A DNA stretch of 64,000 bases from Coriobacteriaceae bacterium. Lineage in GTDB: Bacteria > Actinomycetota > Coriobacteriia > Coriobacteriales > Coriobacteriaceae. The stretch's first letter is position 1; the number at the start of each line of letters is the position of its first letter. The DNA lies in assembly GCA_025992855.1 (NCBI GenBank), contig DAJPGB010000001.1:434001-498000 (forward strand), in the 5' to 3' direction. This document shows, one piece after another, positions 44,443-52,942 of the stretch. The notes under the pieces are model-generated. The model made no database searches. It was not told the DNA's origin and saw only the letters and a list, made by a program, of their open reading frames with translations. The translations under genes and the position numbers were made by a program.

Positions 44443-46191
44443 ATGGCGAACGACAGCAAGACATGGCGGTGCGGAAAGTACGAGCTCAGCTTTGACCGTC
44501 CGCGCATCATGGGCGTCCTCAACGTGACGCCCGATTCGTTTAGCGACGGCGGGGAGCACTTCGACCCCGATGCCGCCATCGAGTACGGCCTGGCGATGCT
44601 CGATGCCGGCGCCGACATCATCGACGTGGGCGGCGAGTCCACACGCCCTGGTTTTACCCCGGTCAACCCCGACGAGGAGGCTCGCCGCGTGCTGCCCGTG
44701 GTGCGCGCGCTGGCCAAGGAGGGCGCCATCGTCTCGATCGACACGCGTCATGTGGCGGTTGCCAAGGCGGCCGTGCGCTGCGGCGCCTCGATCGTCAACG
44801 ACGTGACGGGCTTCACCGATCCCAAGATGGTCGAGTTTGTTAAGACGAGCACCTGCGGCGTCATCGTGATGCATGCCGGCGAGGTCGCCGCGCCCGCACG
44901 CGCGCACGCAACGGTGCAGCTCGATACCTCGGCAGCGGCGTTTGTTGCCGAGAAGGCGCGCGAGGCGGCTGCCGAGGCCGCGCGTGAGGCCGAGAAGCCG
45001 GCCCGCCGCCGTCGCGGCAAGTTGCTGGGCGAGCCTAAGCCGGAGGCCAAGCTTCCGGGCGGCGTGGTGCAGCCCTCACTGCCGTTTGGCGAACCGGAGC
45101 CCACGTCCGAGCCTGCAACCGAGCTGGGGCAGGAGACGCCGGCCGCCGAGCAGGCTGCTGCCGCCGAGACCGTCGCGCCCGCGCCCGAGGCCGCGCCCGC
45201 AGCCACCGAGGCCGAATCGGAGTCCAATGACCGCCTGGCCGCCATGATGCGCCGCAGCGCCCGCCGCGAGGAAGCCTACGTGCCCACCTCGCAGCTCCGC
45301 CGCTTCACCCTGCCCGATTCGGCGCCCATCATGCGCCGCGTTATGGGCTTTCTGTCCGACCAGGCCCGCACGCTCATCCATGCCGGCGTGTCGCGCGACC
45401 GCATCTGCATCGATCCTGGCCCGGGCTTTGGTAAGTCGGCTAACGAGGATATCGTCATCCAGCGCGAGACTGCCAAGATGGCGTCACTGGGCTATCCGCT
45501 CATGTGCGCCGTGTCGCGCAAGCGCTTTGTGGGCGCCGTCTCGGGCGTGACCGAGGCCGCCGAGCGCGATGCCGCTACGTTTGGCGTGTGCCTGGGCGCC
45601 ATCCAGGCCGGTGCCAACATCGTGCGCGTGCACGACGCCGCGGGTTTTGCGCAGTTCCTGAACGGTTACTGGGCGGTTGCCAAGCCGCAGCCGCGCCGCG
45701 CGTTTGTGGCTGTGGGCTCCAACCTGGGGCATCGCTGCGACAACATCCGCGCCGCACGCGAGATGATCGCCGAGATTCCACTCACCTGCGTGTCTAACTC
45801 CTCCAAGATTTACGAGAGCGAGCCTGCCTACGAGACGCGCCAGGACGCGTTTGCCAACGCCGTCATCGAGATCAAGACCGAGCTGGCGCCGTTGGTGCTG
45901 CTCGACGAGCTTATGAAGATCGAGGCTGAGCTAGGGCGCGACCGCTCCAAAAAGGCCAAGGCCAACGGCCCGCGCACCATCGATCTGGACCTGCTGTGGA
46001 TGGACGGCGAGACCCACGGCGGCAAAAAGCTGCGCCTGCCGCATCCGCTGATCGGCGAACGCGACTTTGTGCTGGTGCCGCTCGAGGACCTGATGCACGA
46101 CCCGGCGCGGTTCTTCCGCTACAACGGTGTCGAGGTCAAGGAGCCCGAGGACCGCGTGGGCCATATCGTGGGCGAATTGGGGCGTATGTAG
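44443..46191 (+). CDS. folP: FolP-FolK fusion: dihydropteroate synthase + HPPK, with inserted linker
   Basis: A 582-residue protein combining two consecutive folate enzymes in reversed order. DHPS begins IMGVLNVTPDSFSDGG (~22) and shows DIIDVGGESTRPGF and INDVTG-type VNDVTGFTDPKM. The barrel is interrupted at about 148-290 by an Ala/Glu/Pro-rich, low-complexity insert with an RRRRG patch, and resumes at RVMGFLSDQARTLIHAGV with IDPGPGFGKS. HPPK runs from ~419 (AFVAVGSNLGHR) with PRTIDLDLLWMDG and LPHPLIGERDFVLVPL. No FolB domain is present. AGGAGG places the start at 44443. Confidence 0.9.
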   Translation: MANDSKTWRCGKYELSFDRPRIMGVLNVTPDSFSDGGEHFDPDAAIEYGLAMLDAGADIIDVGGESTRPGFTPVNPDEEARRVLPVVRALAKEGAIVSIDTRHVAVAKAAVRCGASIVNDVTGFTDPKMVEFVKTSTCGVIVMHAGEVAAPARAHATVQLDTSAAAFVAEKAREAAAEAAREAEKPARRRRGKLLGEPKPEAKLPGGVVQPSLPFGEPEPTSEPATELGQETPAAEQAAAAETVAPAPEAAPAATEAESESNDRLAAMMRRSARREEAYVPTSQLRRFTLPDSAPIMRRVMGFLSDQARTLIHAGVSRDRICIDPGPGFGKSANEDIVIQRETAKMASLGYPLMCAVSRKRFVGAVSGVTEAAERDAATFGVCLGAIQAGANIVRVHDAAGFAQFLNGYWAVAKPQPRRAFVAVGSNLGHRCDNIRAAREMIAEIPLTCVSNSSKIYESEPAYETRQDAFANAVIEIKTELAPLVLLDELMKIEAELGRDRSKKAKANGPRTIDLDLLWMDGETHGGKKLRLPHPLIGERDFVLVPLEDLMHDPARFFRYNGVEVKEPEDRVGHIVGELGRM

Positions 46192-46893
46192 ATGATCGAG
46201 ATGAATGCTGTTGCCGCCGGTACCGAGCTTGACGCCGCGCGCGACGCGGGCCGCGAGGGTGCGTCCGCGGGCTGGTGCGCTTGGAGCGCGGGCGATGCTT
46301 CGCTGAGGTTTTCGCTGATCGTGCGCCCGGACGTGAACATGCATGCCTTCCACGGCCTGCCGTTTGTGGCTGCGATGGGCATGATGGACGCGCTCGTGGG
46401 CACGGCTTCGACGCCGGGGTTGGGCCTTGCCGGTAAGGTGGGTATCCAGTGGCCGAGCGATATCGTGTGCGGTGCGCCTGCGTTTGAGACGTCGCTCGCG
46501 CGTGTTGCCGTGAACGGCGGTGCCGCTGCTGCGGGCATGTTCGGTGCCGTGACGGTGGATATTGAGCGTTCGGCGCTGGGCGAGCTTGGTGTGGACGTGG
46601 CTGACGAAGCGCTGGTCGAGACGCTGGCCGCCGCCGTGCTGACCCGTGTGGATGCCTGGGCGGCTGTTGCCAACACGCCGCAGGGCGCCGCAGGGCCGCT
46701 GGCTCCCGTGCTGGGCGAGTACTTCGACATGGTGCCGCTGCTGGGCCGCCAAGTTGCGGCGGTGTCGCCCAACGGCCTGCCGCTTGCGGTCGGTGTGTTT
46801 GCAGGCCTGGACATCTGGGGCCGCGCGACCATTAAGACCGATGCCGGCGAGCAGGAGTTTCCGCCCGAGGCCGTACGAATTCGCGGGCTGTAG
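46192..46893 (+). CDS. Biotin-protein-ligase-like protein with altered active site
   Basis: A 233-residue protein with the BirA/LplA-type catalytic fold. GREGASAGWCAWSAGDASLRFSLIVRP corresponds to the biotin-binding GRGR-x-W region, and KVGIQWPSDIV to the K-WPND motif. The C-terminal GVFAGLDIWGRATIK resembles the small domain. However, GRGRxxR reads GREGASA and the lysine-containing GKKxxGIL region is not recognisable, so catalysis may be lost or changed. No N-terminal HTH is present. It starts immediately after the folPK stop and is probably co-translated. Confidence 0.6.
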   Translation: MIEMNAVAAGTELDAARDAGREGASAGWCAWSAGDASLRFSLIVRPDVNMHAFHGLPFVAAMGMMDALVGTASTPGLGLAGKVGIQWPSDIVCGAPAFETSLARVAVNGGAAAAGMFGAVTVDIERSALGELGVDVADEALVETLAAAVLTRVDAWAAVANTPQGAAGPLAPVLGEYFDMVPLLGRQVAAVSPNGLPLAVGVFAGLDIWGRATIKTDAGEQEFPPEAVRIRGL

Positions 46894-46991
46894 CGCGGGG
46901 CGTTCGCGCCCAAAGATAGACATGACAACAAGACCCTCCTCGGCCTGTGCCGGGGAGGGTTTCGCCTATCTGGGGAATGGGTTGCCAGCGC

Positions 46992-47034
46992 CCTATTCCT
47001 CAAAACTGAAAAATTTTCGTTTTTGAGGAATAGG
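46992..47034. repeat. AT-rich palindrome, copy 1
   Basis: CCTATTCCTCAAAA then CTGAAAAATTTTCG then TTTTTGAGGAATAGG folds into a near-perfect hairpin. An almost identical copy lies 86 bp downstream and another just after the DUF4143 gene. Confidence 0.8.
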
Positions 47035-47077
47035 ATTAAGGCAGCTCGGCCTTTCGCGAGGTATATTCGCTACAGAG

Positions 47078-47119
47078 CCTATTCCTCAAAACTGAAAAAT
47101 TTTCGTTTTTGAGGAATAG
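47078..47119. repeat. AT-rich palindrome, copy 2
   Basis: Identical to copy 1 over the 41-nt core. It ends 27 nt before the ATPase start codon, so it would lie in the leader or promoter of that gene. Confidence 0.8.
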
Positions 47120-47145
47120 CGATAAAAGACCGCGAGGAGGCCCCA

Positions 47146-48342
47146 ATGAAACTCATCAATAGAACGTCATATATGGACACGTTGACGAGCCTTATTGGCG
47201 TGCCGGACATCAAGGTCATAACGGGCATCCGCCGTAGCGGTAAGTCAAAATTGCTCGAGGCCCTCCGCGATTACGTGGAGGCAAATCTGTCCAATTCGAA
47301 TGTCATCCATATCAACTACAACCTCGATGAGTTCGAGAATCTGCTCGAGTATCACGCGCTGCTCGCCTATGTAAAAGAGCATCGAGTGTCCGGCAAACAA
47401 AACTTTCTGCTTATCGATGAAGTTCAGATGTGCGACGGTTTTGAGCATGCGATCAACAGCCTCCACGCATCCGAGCAGTACGACATATTCATTACCGGAT
47501 CGAATGCCTTTTTGCTGTCGAGCGATCTGTCGACGCTCTTTACGGGGCGTACGTTTGAGATCGAGGTTTTCCCATTCTCGTTTGAGGAGTATCGACTCTA
47601 TGGCGACGAGGGCGAGGTCGACCGCGACTTCGATGAGTACGCGAGAACCGGCGGTATGTCCGGCTCCTACCCTTATTCACTGCAGGAGCAGCGTTATCAA
47701 TATCTCTCCAATGTCTTCAAAACGCTCATCGTGAGAGATATCGTGCAGCGGCATAACGTGAGAAACGAATCGGCGCTGCTGCGCATTGCCGATTACATGA
47801 TGGACAACGTATCCAACATAACGTCGGCACGTAACATTACGGATATTTTGAACGCGGATGGGCTAAAGATAACGAACAAGACGGTCGGCACGTACATGGG
47901 GTACCTGTGCGATGCGTTTGCCTTCTATAAAGTTCGTCGGTACGACATCCGCGGCAAAAAATACCTTAAGAGCGGCGAGAAGTATTACCTGGCAGACCAC
48001 GCGTTCAAATACGCGCTGCTCGGTACACGTGATATGGATTGGGGACGCGTATACGAGAACATGGTGGCAATCGAGCTGCTGCGCCGCGGATACGAGGTAT
48101 ACGTCGGCGTGCTCTATAAAAAGGAAATAGACTTTGTAGCAATCAAGCGAAGCGAGAAGCTCTACATTCAGGTGAGCGACGACATCAGCTCGGATAAGAC
48201 ATTTGAACGCGAGATTTCACCACTGCTGAGCATTGGCGACGCGTACCCCAAGATGATTCTCGCCCGCACGCATCACGAGGCCACGGACCGCAATGGGGTG
48301 CAGATCGTGGACCTGGCGAGGTGGCTGTGCGACGAGGCCTAG
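47146..48342 (+). CDS. AAA-type ATPase with DUF4143 C-terminal domain
   Basis: A 398-residue ATPase. Walker A is ITGIRRSGKSKLLE, Walker B is FLLIDEVQMC, and sensor-like ITGSNAFLLSSDLST follows, then the TGRTFEIEVFPFSFEEY segment common to this family. The C-terminal DUF4143 part includes YKKEIDFVAIKRSEKLYIQVS, a nuclease-like E-x-D pattern. Such proteins are widespread, often multi-copy, accessory genes of unknown function. GAGGAGG precedes ATG 47146. Codon use is less GC-rich than in the adjoining folate genes, and three copies of one palindrome surround it. Confidence 0.85.
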   Translation: MKLINRTSYMDTLTSLIGVPDIKVITGIRRSGKSKLLEALRDYVEANLSNSNVIHINYNLDEFENLLEYHALLAYVKEHRVSGKQNFLLIDEVQMCDGFEHAINSLHASEQYDIFITGSNAFLLSSDLSTLFTGRTFEIEVFPFSFEEYRLYGDEGEVDRDFDEYARTGGMSGSYPYSLQEQRYQYLSNVFKTLIVRDIVQRHNVRNESALLRIADYMMDNVSNITSARNITDILNADGLKITNKTVGTYMGYLCDAFAFYKVRRYDIRGKKYLKSGEKYYLADHAFKYALLGTRDMDWGRVYENMVAIELLRRGYEVYVGVLYKKEIDFVAIKRSEKLYIQVSDDISSDKTFEREISPLLSIGDAYPKMILARTHHEATDRNGVQIVDLARWLCDEA

Positions 48343-48350
48343 CAGAAAGC

Positions 48351-48393
48351 CCTATTCCTCAAAACTGAAAATCTTTCGATTTTGAGGAATAGG
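48351..48393. repeat. AT-rich palindrome, copy 3
   Basis: CCTATTCCTCAAAACTGAAA then ATCTTTCGATTTTGAGGAATAGG. It differs from copies 1 and 2 only near the loop, where AATTTTCGTT is replaced by ATCTTTCGAT. It begins 9 nt after the ATPase stop. Confidence 0.8.
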
Positions 48394-48448
48394 GCCGATG
48401 CGTTGCCTAGTTCGCCGCTCGCGCTCGTGCTCGACTTAAGCCCCTGTC

Positions 48449-49222
48449 CTATCCCAGCTCCTGCATGCGGCGGTAGATTTCGCAGATACCCTTGATGGTG
48501 AGCTGTCCGTCGACCACGTCGAAGGCATCGGTCGAATCGGCGACGATGCTGGCGAGACCGCCCGTGGCGATAACGGTGGCATCCTCGCGGCCCAGCTCGC
48601 GCTTCATGCGCGCGACCAGGCCCTCAGCCATGGCGGCGGCGCCCGTTACGGCGCCGACCTTGATGCACTCCTCGGTATCGCGGCCGATGGCGTGCTCGGG
48701 CGCCTCGAGCGGCACGCTGGCGAGCTTGGCGGCACGGGCGGCAAGCGCGTCCATGGAGATGCGAATGCCTGGCGCGATCGCTCCGCCAATGTAATAACCG
48801 TCCTCATCGATGACGTCGATATTGGTCGCGGTGCCAAAGTCCACCACGATTGCCGGCGCGCCGTAGAAAGTCTCGGCCGCAACGGCGTTGGCGACGCGAT
48901 CGGCACCTACGGCCTGGGGGCGCGCCGCGCGCAGCTTGGTCACCGCGGCCGTCTGCGGCCCGATGACGATGGCGTCCGCGGCAATGCGGTCGGCCACGGC
49001 GTGCCACTCGCGCGAGAGCTGCGGCACCACGCCCGCAAAGGCGATTGCGTCGACCGCATCGAGCGAAAGGCCGTACATCTTAAAGAAACCCATCAGGCGC
49101 ACGTGGATCTCGTCGGCGGTATAGGAGCGGTCGGTGGGCATACGCCACGACTGCACCAGCTCGTCTCCGTCAAACAGGCCCATGGCCGTCTGCGTGTTTC
49201 CCATATCGATAGCGAGCAGCAT
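48449..49222 (-). CDS. coaX: Type III pantothenate kinase
   Basis: CoaX phosphorylates pantothenate, the first step of coenzyme A synthesis. The 257 residues carry the ASKHA-fold motifs: MLLAIDMGNTQTAMGLFDG at the N-terminus, GADRVANAVAA, VVDFGTATNIDVID and GGAIAPGIRISMDAL. ATG 49222 has GGGAG at the right distance. The upstream ATG at 49243 has no ribosome-binding site. Confidence 0.93.
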   Translation of the reverse strand: MLLAIDMGNTQTAMGLFDGDELVQSWRMPTDRSYTADEIHVRLMGFFKMYGLSLDAVDAIAFAGVVPQLSREWHAVADRIAADAIVIGPQTAAVTKLRAARPQAVGADRVANAVAAETFYGAPAIVVDFGTATNIDVIDEDGYYIGGAIAPGIRISMDALAARAAKLASVPLEAPEHAIGRDTEECIKVGAVTGAAAMAEGLVARMKRELGREDATVIATGGLASIVADSTDAFDVVDGQLTIKGICEIYRRMQELG

Positions 49223-49359
49223 GTCTACTCCCGGTGTTGGCATAAAAGGACGCGCACCATTGTATACGCGCCGTCGACGGCGCTCGGCCGCGATTCGTTT
49301 ACGGTGATAGGGGCTGAGGGGTTTTAAATATGAAGGAATTATGCTCTACGAGATTTTCC

Positions 49360-49388
49360 TTGCCGTTTACCGAACTCCCGCGTAATAT
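49360..49388 (+). promoter_or_regulatory. Promoter of the initiator tRNA
   Basis: TTGCCG at 49360-49365 and TAATAT at 49383-49388 are separated by exactly 17 bp. The tRNA begins 32 nt after the -10 box. Confidence 0.55.
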
Positions 49389-49419
49389 TCTTTCTTGCGC
49401 ACATGAGGCGCCCAGACAT

Positions 49420-49496
49420 TGCGGGGTGGAGCAGTCTGGTAGCTCGCCGGGCTCATAACCCGGAGGTCGTAGGTTCAAATCCTGCCCCCGCGACCA
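49420..49496 (+). tRNA. tRNA-fMet (initiator, anticodon CAU)
   Basis: A 77-nt cloverleaf. The acceptor strand TGCGGGG pairs with CCCCGCG, leaving a weak U1-G72 position; loss of a Watson-Crick 1-72 pair is an initiator feature. The anticodon stem CCGGG-CTCATAA-CCCGG has the three consecutive G-C pairs diagnostic of initiators. The T arm is GTAGGTTCAAATCCTGC and CCA is encoded at 49494-49496. Confidence 0.93.
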
Positions 49497-49505
49497 AGAA
49501 CTTGC

Positions 49506-49537
49506 AGCTCGTCGGCCTAGCCGGCGAGCTTTTTTTG
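49506..49537 (+). terminator. Terminator of the tRNA gene
   Basis: AGCTCGTCGGC pairs with GCCGGCGAGCT (one G-U) around a 3-nt loop, followed by TTTTTTTG. It starts 10 nt after the tRNA. Confidence 0.9.
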
Positions 49538-49586
49538 TTATTTCGGGACCGTGTTTTCGGTCCAATTCTCGGCCTCTCAAACAAAA

Positions 49587-49883
49587 TCTCGATCTGTAAC
49601 ATCTAGACCCGATTTGGGCGGCTAGGTGTTACAGATCGAGATATACCGGTGGGTTGGGTCGTGTTTGTCTAAATCTGTAACACGAGGGACGGATTTTGCC
49701 GAGTTGTTGTTATAGATTGAGATTTTCTAGCAGGCGGGTTTGGTTTGTCTCGATCTGTAACAGGTAGGGGTCAAAAGTGGGCCTAGCTGTTACAGATCTA
49801 GATTGTTGAGGATGGGCCGAGAGGAATGTCTCGATCTGTAACAGTAAGACCCGGTTTTGTCGCGTAACTGTTACAGATTGAGA
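49587..49883. repeat. Array C: four 55-nt palindromic units, 80/81-bp period
   Basis: Units start at 49587, 49668, 49748 and 49829. Each is a 15-mer, 25 nt and the inverted 15-mer; unit 2 is the most degenerate (TCTAAATCTGTAACA and TGTTATAGATTGAGA). Spacers are 26, 25 and 26 nt. It lies between the tRNA terminator and the reductase gene, far from arrays A and B. Confidence 0.9.
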
Positions 49884-50030
49884 TAAACCGACGGGCTGCC
49901 CCGCCCATCCCCATCCACCTGCCGCTACCTGCTGTCCGCCGATTTCCGTTGCGCTGCTGTATTCCCATGCCATATCCTCTAGATAACTACGCGGCATCAT
50001 CGCCGCCGCGCCTACAAGAGAGGAATGTCC

Positions 50031-52061
50031 ATGACCACACCTGCATCCAAGCTGCTCCAGCCCATTACGGTTGGCCCCCTTGAGCTCAAGAACCGCATTA
50101 TGTTTCCGCCGCTGACCACCGGCTACGAGGAGCGTGACGGTTCCATCGGCGAGCGCAGCCTGGCTTTTTACGAGCGCTTGGCCCGTGGCGGCGTGAGCTA
50201 CATCGTCATCGGCGACGTCGCTCCCGTCATGACCGCAAGCCCCACGCCCAAGCTGGCAACCGACGCCCAGATCCCCACGTTTAAGGCGCTGGCCGACGCC
50301 GTCCACAAGCACGGCGCCAAGGTCGCGCTGCAGCTGTTCCACCCCGAGTACGATGTGCCCGGTGTCGGCCGCATGGTCATGGGATCCATGGCCGCCGCCA
50401 AGGCCGCGCAGGAGGCCAAGGCCGCCGGCGACGAGGAGACCTTTGCCGCCAAGATGGCCGAGTCCAACGAGATCCGCAACCAGGCCTACGCCAAGCTGCA
50501 TCACGACATGCAGCACTTTGTGAACGAGGCGAGCGTAGAGCAGCTCACCCAGATCAAGGAGGCCATCGCTGCCTCGGCCGCTCGCGCACAGCAGGCCGGG
50601 ATCGACGCTATCGAGGTCCACGGCGACCGCCTGGTGGGTTCGCTGTGCTCGGCCATCCTCAACCAGCGCACCGACGAGTACGGTGGTTCGTTCGAGAACC
50701 GCGTTCGCTACGCGCTGGAGGTCGTCGCCGCCATTAAGGAGGCCGCGCCGCAGCTGATGGTGGAGTACAAGCTCCCCGTGATCATGGAGAACCCCGACGG
50801 CACGCCGCGCGGCAAGGGTGGCCTGCAGCCCGACGAGGCCTGCGAGTTCGCCAAGCTGCTCGAGGGTACGGGCATCGATATGATTCAGGTCGCACAGGCC
50901 AACCACACCGGCAACATGGGCGACACCATTCCGCCCATGGGCGCCATGCCCTACAACTGGACGCTGCCCGTGGCCGAGCGCGTCAAGGCCCTGGTCTCCG
51001 TGCCGGTGGCAACCGTCGGCCGCGTTGTCTCGGTTGAGGCCGGCGAGAAGATTCTGGAAGACGGCGCCGCCGACATCATCGCCTATGGCCGCTCGCTCAT
51101 GTGCGACCCCGACATTGCGCTGAAGGCCGCCACGGGTGAGCCCATCCGCGAGTGCCTCAACTGCAACAAGGGCTGCGTCGATGCGATTCAAAACCGCAAG
51201 TACATCTCGTGCGTGCTCAATGCCGAGAACGGCGATGAGGCAACCATCGCCATTAAGCCGGGCGAGGGCGACAAGAAGATCGCCGTGGTGGGCGGCGGCA
51301 TCGCCGGTCTGGAGGCCGCGCGCGTGGCGGCCAAGCGCGGCTACGACGTGACCGTCTACGAGGCGAGCGATCATCTGGGCGGCCAGATTGTGCTGGCGGC
51401 CGCGCCTCCGCGCAAGGACGAGATCATGCGCTCGGTCGAGTACTACGAGAAGATTCTGCCCGGCCTGGGCGTGAAGGTCGAGCTCAACCATGCCGCTACC
51501 GCTGAGGACCTCAACGCCGCCGACGCTGCGATTGTGGCCGTGGGTGCACACGACGTGGTCATCCCCGTTCCGGGTGCCGATTCGGAGAAGGTCGTCTCGA
51601 GCTGGGACGTGCTGGCCGGCAAGGTGGAGCTCAGCGGCCGCGTCGCCGTCATTGGCGGCGGCCTGGTGGGCACCGAGACTGCCGAGTACCTGCTGCAGCA
51701 CGGCTGCGAGGTGGCGATCGTGGAGATGCTCGACAAGATTGCCGCGGGCGAGTCCGAGACCATTCTGCCGCTGATTATGAGCGACTTTGCCGAGCACAAC
51801 GTGGAGCAGCACGTGAAGACCCGCCTGACCGCCATTACCGATGAGGGCGTGGAGGCCGTTCGCACCGCCGAGGACGGCGCCGAGGAGCCGGTGAAGATCG
51901 CCTGCGATTACGTGGTGATGGCCGTGGGTTCCAAGGCCAACGCGTTTGACCTGGACGGCGTGACGGTGCCCGTGACCTGCGTGGGCGACTGCTCGGGCGA
52001 GCGCACCGCCGACATTGCGAGCGCCATCCGCACGGCGTATCACGCGGCCAACGAGTTGTAG
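50031..52061 (+). CDS. Old-yellow-enzyme/dienoyl-CoA-reductase-type NADH:flavin oxidoreductase
   Basis: A 676-residue flavo-iron-sulfur enzyme. Residues ~1-370 form the FMN-binding TIM barrel (LKNRIMFPPLTTGY, GIDAIEVHGDRLVGS, DEYGGSFENRVRYALEVV). A [4Fe-4S] ligand set CLNCNKGCVDAIQNRKYISC follows. The C-terminal part has FAD/NAD Rossmann folds (IAVVGGGIAGLEAARVAAKRG and VAVIGGGLVGTETAEYLLQHG). The layout matches FadH and the clostridial BaiCD/BaiH and enoate-reductase groups; substrate specificity cannot be told. A 50-residue charged helix lies around residues 118-175. ATG 50031 is better spaced from GAGAGGA than ATG 50025. Confidence 0.88.
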   Translation: MTTPASKLLQPITVGPLELKNRIMFPPLTTGYEERDGSIGERSLAFYERLARGGVSYIVIGDVAPVMTASPTPKLATDAQIPTFKALADAVHKHGAKVALQLFHPEYDVPGVGRMVMGSMAAAKAAQEAKAAGDEETFAAKMAESNEIRNQAYAKLHHDMQHFVNEASVEQLTQIKEAIAASAARAQQAGIDAIEVHGDRLVGSLCSAILNQRTDEYGGSFENRVRYALEVVAAIKEAAPQLMVEYKLPVIMENPDGTPRGKGGLQPDEACEFAKLLEGTGIDMIQVAQANHTGNMGDTIPPMGAMPYNWTLPVAERVKALVSVPVATVGRVVSVEAGEKILEDGAADIIAYGRSLMCDPDIALKAATGEPIRECLNCNKGCVDAIQNRKYISCVLNAENGDEATIAIKPGEGDKKIAVVGGGIAGLEAARVAAKRGYDVTVYEASDHLGGQIVLAAAPPRKDEIMRSVEYYEKILPGLGVKVELNHAATAEDLNAADAAIVAVGAHDVVIPVPGADSEKVVSSWDVLAGKVELSGRVAVIGGGLVGTETAEYLLQHGCEVAIVEMLDKIAAGESETILPLIMSDFAEHNVEQHVKTRLTAITDEGVEAVRTAEDGAEEPVKIACDYVVMAVGSKANAFDLDGVTVPVTCVGDCSGERTADIASAIRTAYHAANEL

Positions 52062-52136
52062 TTGAACATCGCGGCGGGACGGGGCGGTAGCACGGATCCG
52101 TCTCGCCCGGCTGTGTCCCGTCGGGTGTCAACCGGT

Positions 52137-52175
52137 GCGGGGCCTGCAAGCGCAGCAGGTCCCGCCCTTTTTGTT
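52137..52175 (+). terminator. Terminator of the reductase gene
   Basis: GCGGGGCCTGC at 52137-52147 pairs with GCAGGTCCCGC at 52155-52165, followed by CCTTTTTGTTTT. Confidence 0.85.
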
Positions 52176-52179
52176 TTGC

Positions 52180-52501
52180 TCCGATGAATGGCAATGCGCG
52201 GTAATCATGAGGAGTGAGGACGTCTACTGCCTTGCAGATCACTCAAAAATATTGGGGGAGGGGTTAATAACTATATCCTCTATACCAAAGGACATAAAGA
52301 GATGCCAATTTTGTTGACAAGCGAATGACGATTAGCTGCGAGTCAGCTACCAGCGTAAATAATCGATAAAGAAATGTCGTAATTTGGTGCCAAATGCCCA
52401 GATAACGCCGCGTCTATTTTAATTAACTGCTTTGAGCAAACAGTAAAATGCTACTATCTAACTTGCACGTAAGAAAGCAGATTAACGGCTAAGGCTAAGA
52501 A
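52180..52501. other. AT-rich intergenic region
   Basis: About 320 bp upstream of the HTH gene, clearly more AT-rich than the rest of the window. A TTGACA occurs at 52315-52320 but no matching -10 is spaced correctly. I see no gene, RNA or repeat here. It probably holds the promoter of the next gene and may be acquired DNA. Confidence 0.4.
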
Positions 52502-52906
52502 GTGGCAGGTATGTCGGAAGCAACTAGGACTCGCACGCATGCGCCCGAGGTTAGGCAGCGCGCCGTCGAGATCCTCCAAGAGGGGGTCGGTCATCGCGCT
52601 CTCGCCGCGGAGCTTGGCATTCCCCAGGCCACGGCTCGTCAGTGGGCCCGCGCGTATGCCGTGGGCGGTGCCGACGCCGTTCTCAATGCCGGTTCGCATC
52701 ATCACACCTATTCGTACGACGTAAAGCTCGCTGTGGTTAAGGACCGTCTGGAAAACGGCTTGACGGTTCGCGAGGCCATGATCAAGCACAAGATTCCCAG
52801 CGAGTCTTCGGTCAAGGCTTGGTGCCGTCAGTACCGCGAGAGCGGTGAGGCCGCACTGGTCGATAAGCCGCGCGGTCGCAAGCCGCGCGTTAAAAAGGCG
52901 GAATAG
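52502..52906 (+). CDS. Orphan helix-turn-helix transposase-OrfA-like protein
   Basis: A 134-residue basic protein with two HTH units resembling IS3-type OrfA/helix-turn-helix domains. The first reads VRQRAVEILQEGVGHRALAAELGIPQATARQWARAYA, the second VKLAVVKDRLENGLTVREAMIKHKIPSESSVKAWCRQYRESG. No OrfB integrase follows and no terminal inverted repeats are evident, so it may be a relic or a domesticated DNA-binding protein. GTG 52502 follows AAGG; ATG 52511 is an alternative. Confidence 0.7.
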   Translation: MAGMSEATRTRTHAPEVRQRAVEILQEGVGHRALAAELGIPQATARQWARAYAVGGADAVLNAGSHHHTYSYDVKLAVVKDRLENGLTVREAMIKHKIPSESSVKAWCRQYRESGEAALVDKPRGRKPRVKKAE

Positions 52907-52918
52907 CAAACGGGATGG

Positions 52919-52942
52919 TGCGCCCACAGGGGCGCATTTTTC
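52919..52942 (+). terminator. Terminator of the HTH gene
   Basis: TGCGCCC and GGGCGCA form a 7-bp stem with a 4-nt loop, followed by TTTTTC. It lies 13 nt after the stop. Confidence 0.8.

Noticed and set aside
49587..49883. CRISPR array
   Set aside because: The repeated word alternates in orientation, the loops are related to each other rather than unique spacers, and no cas genes occur in the window.
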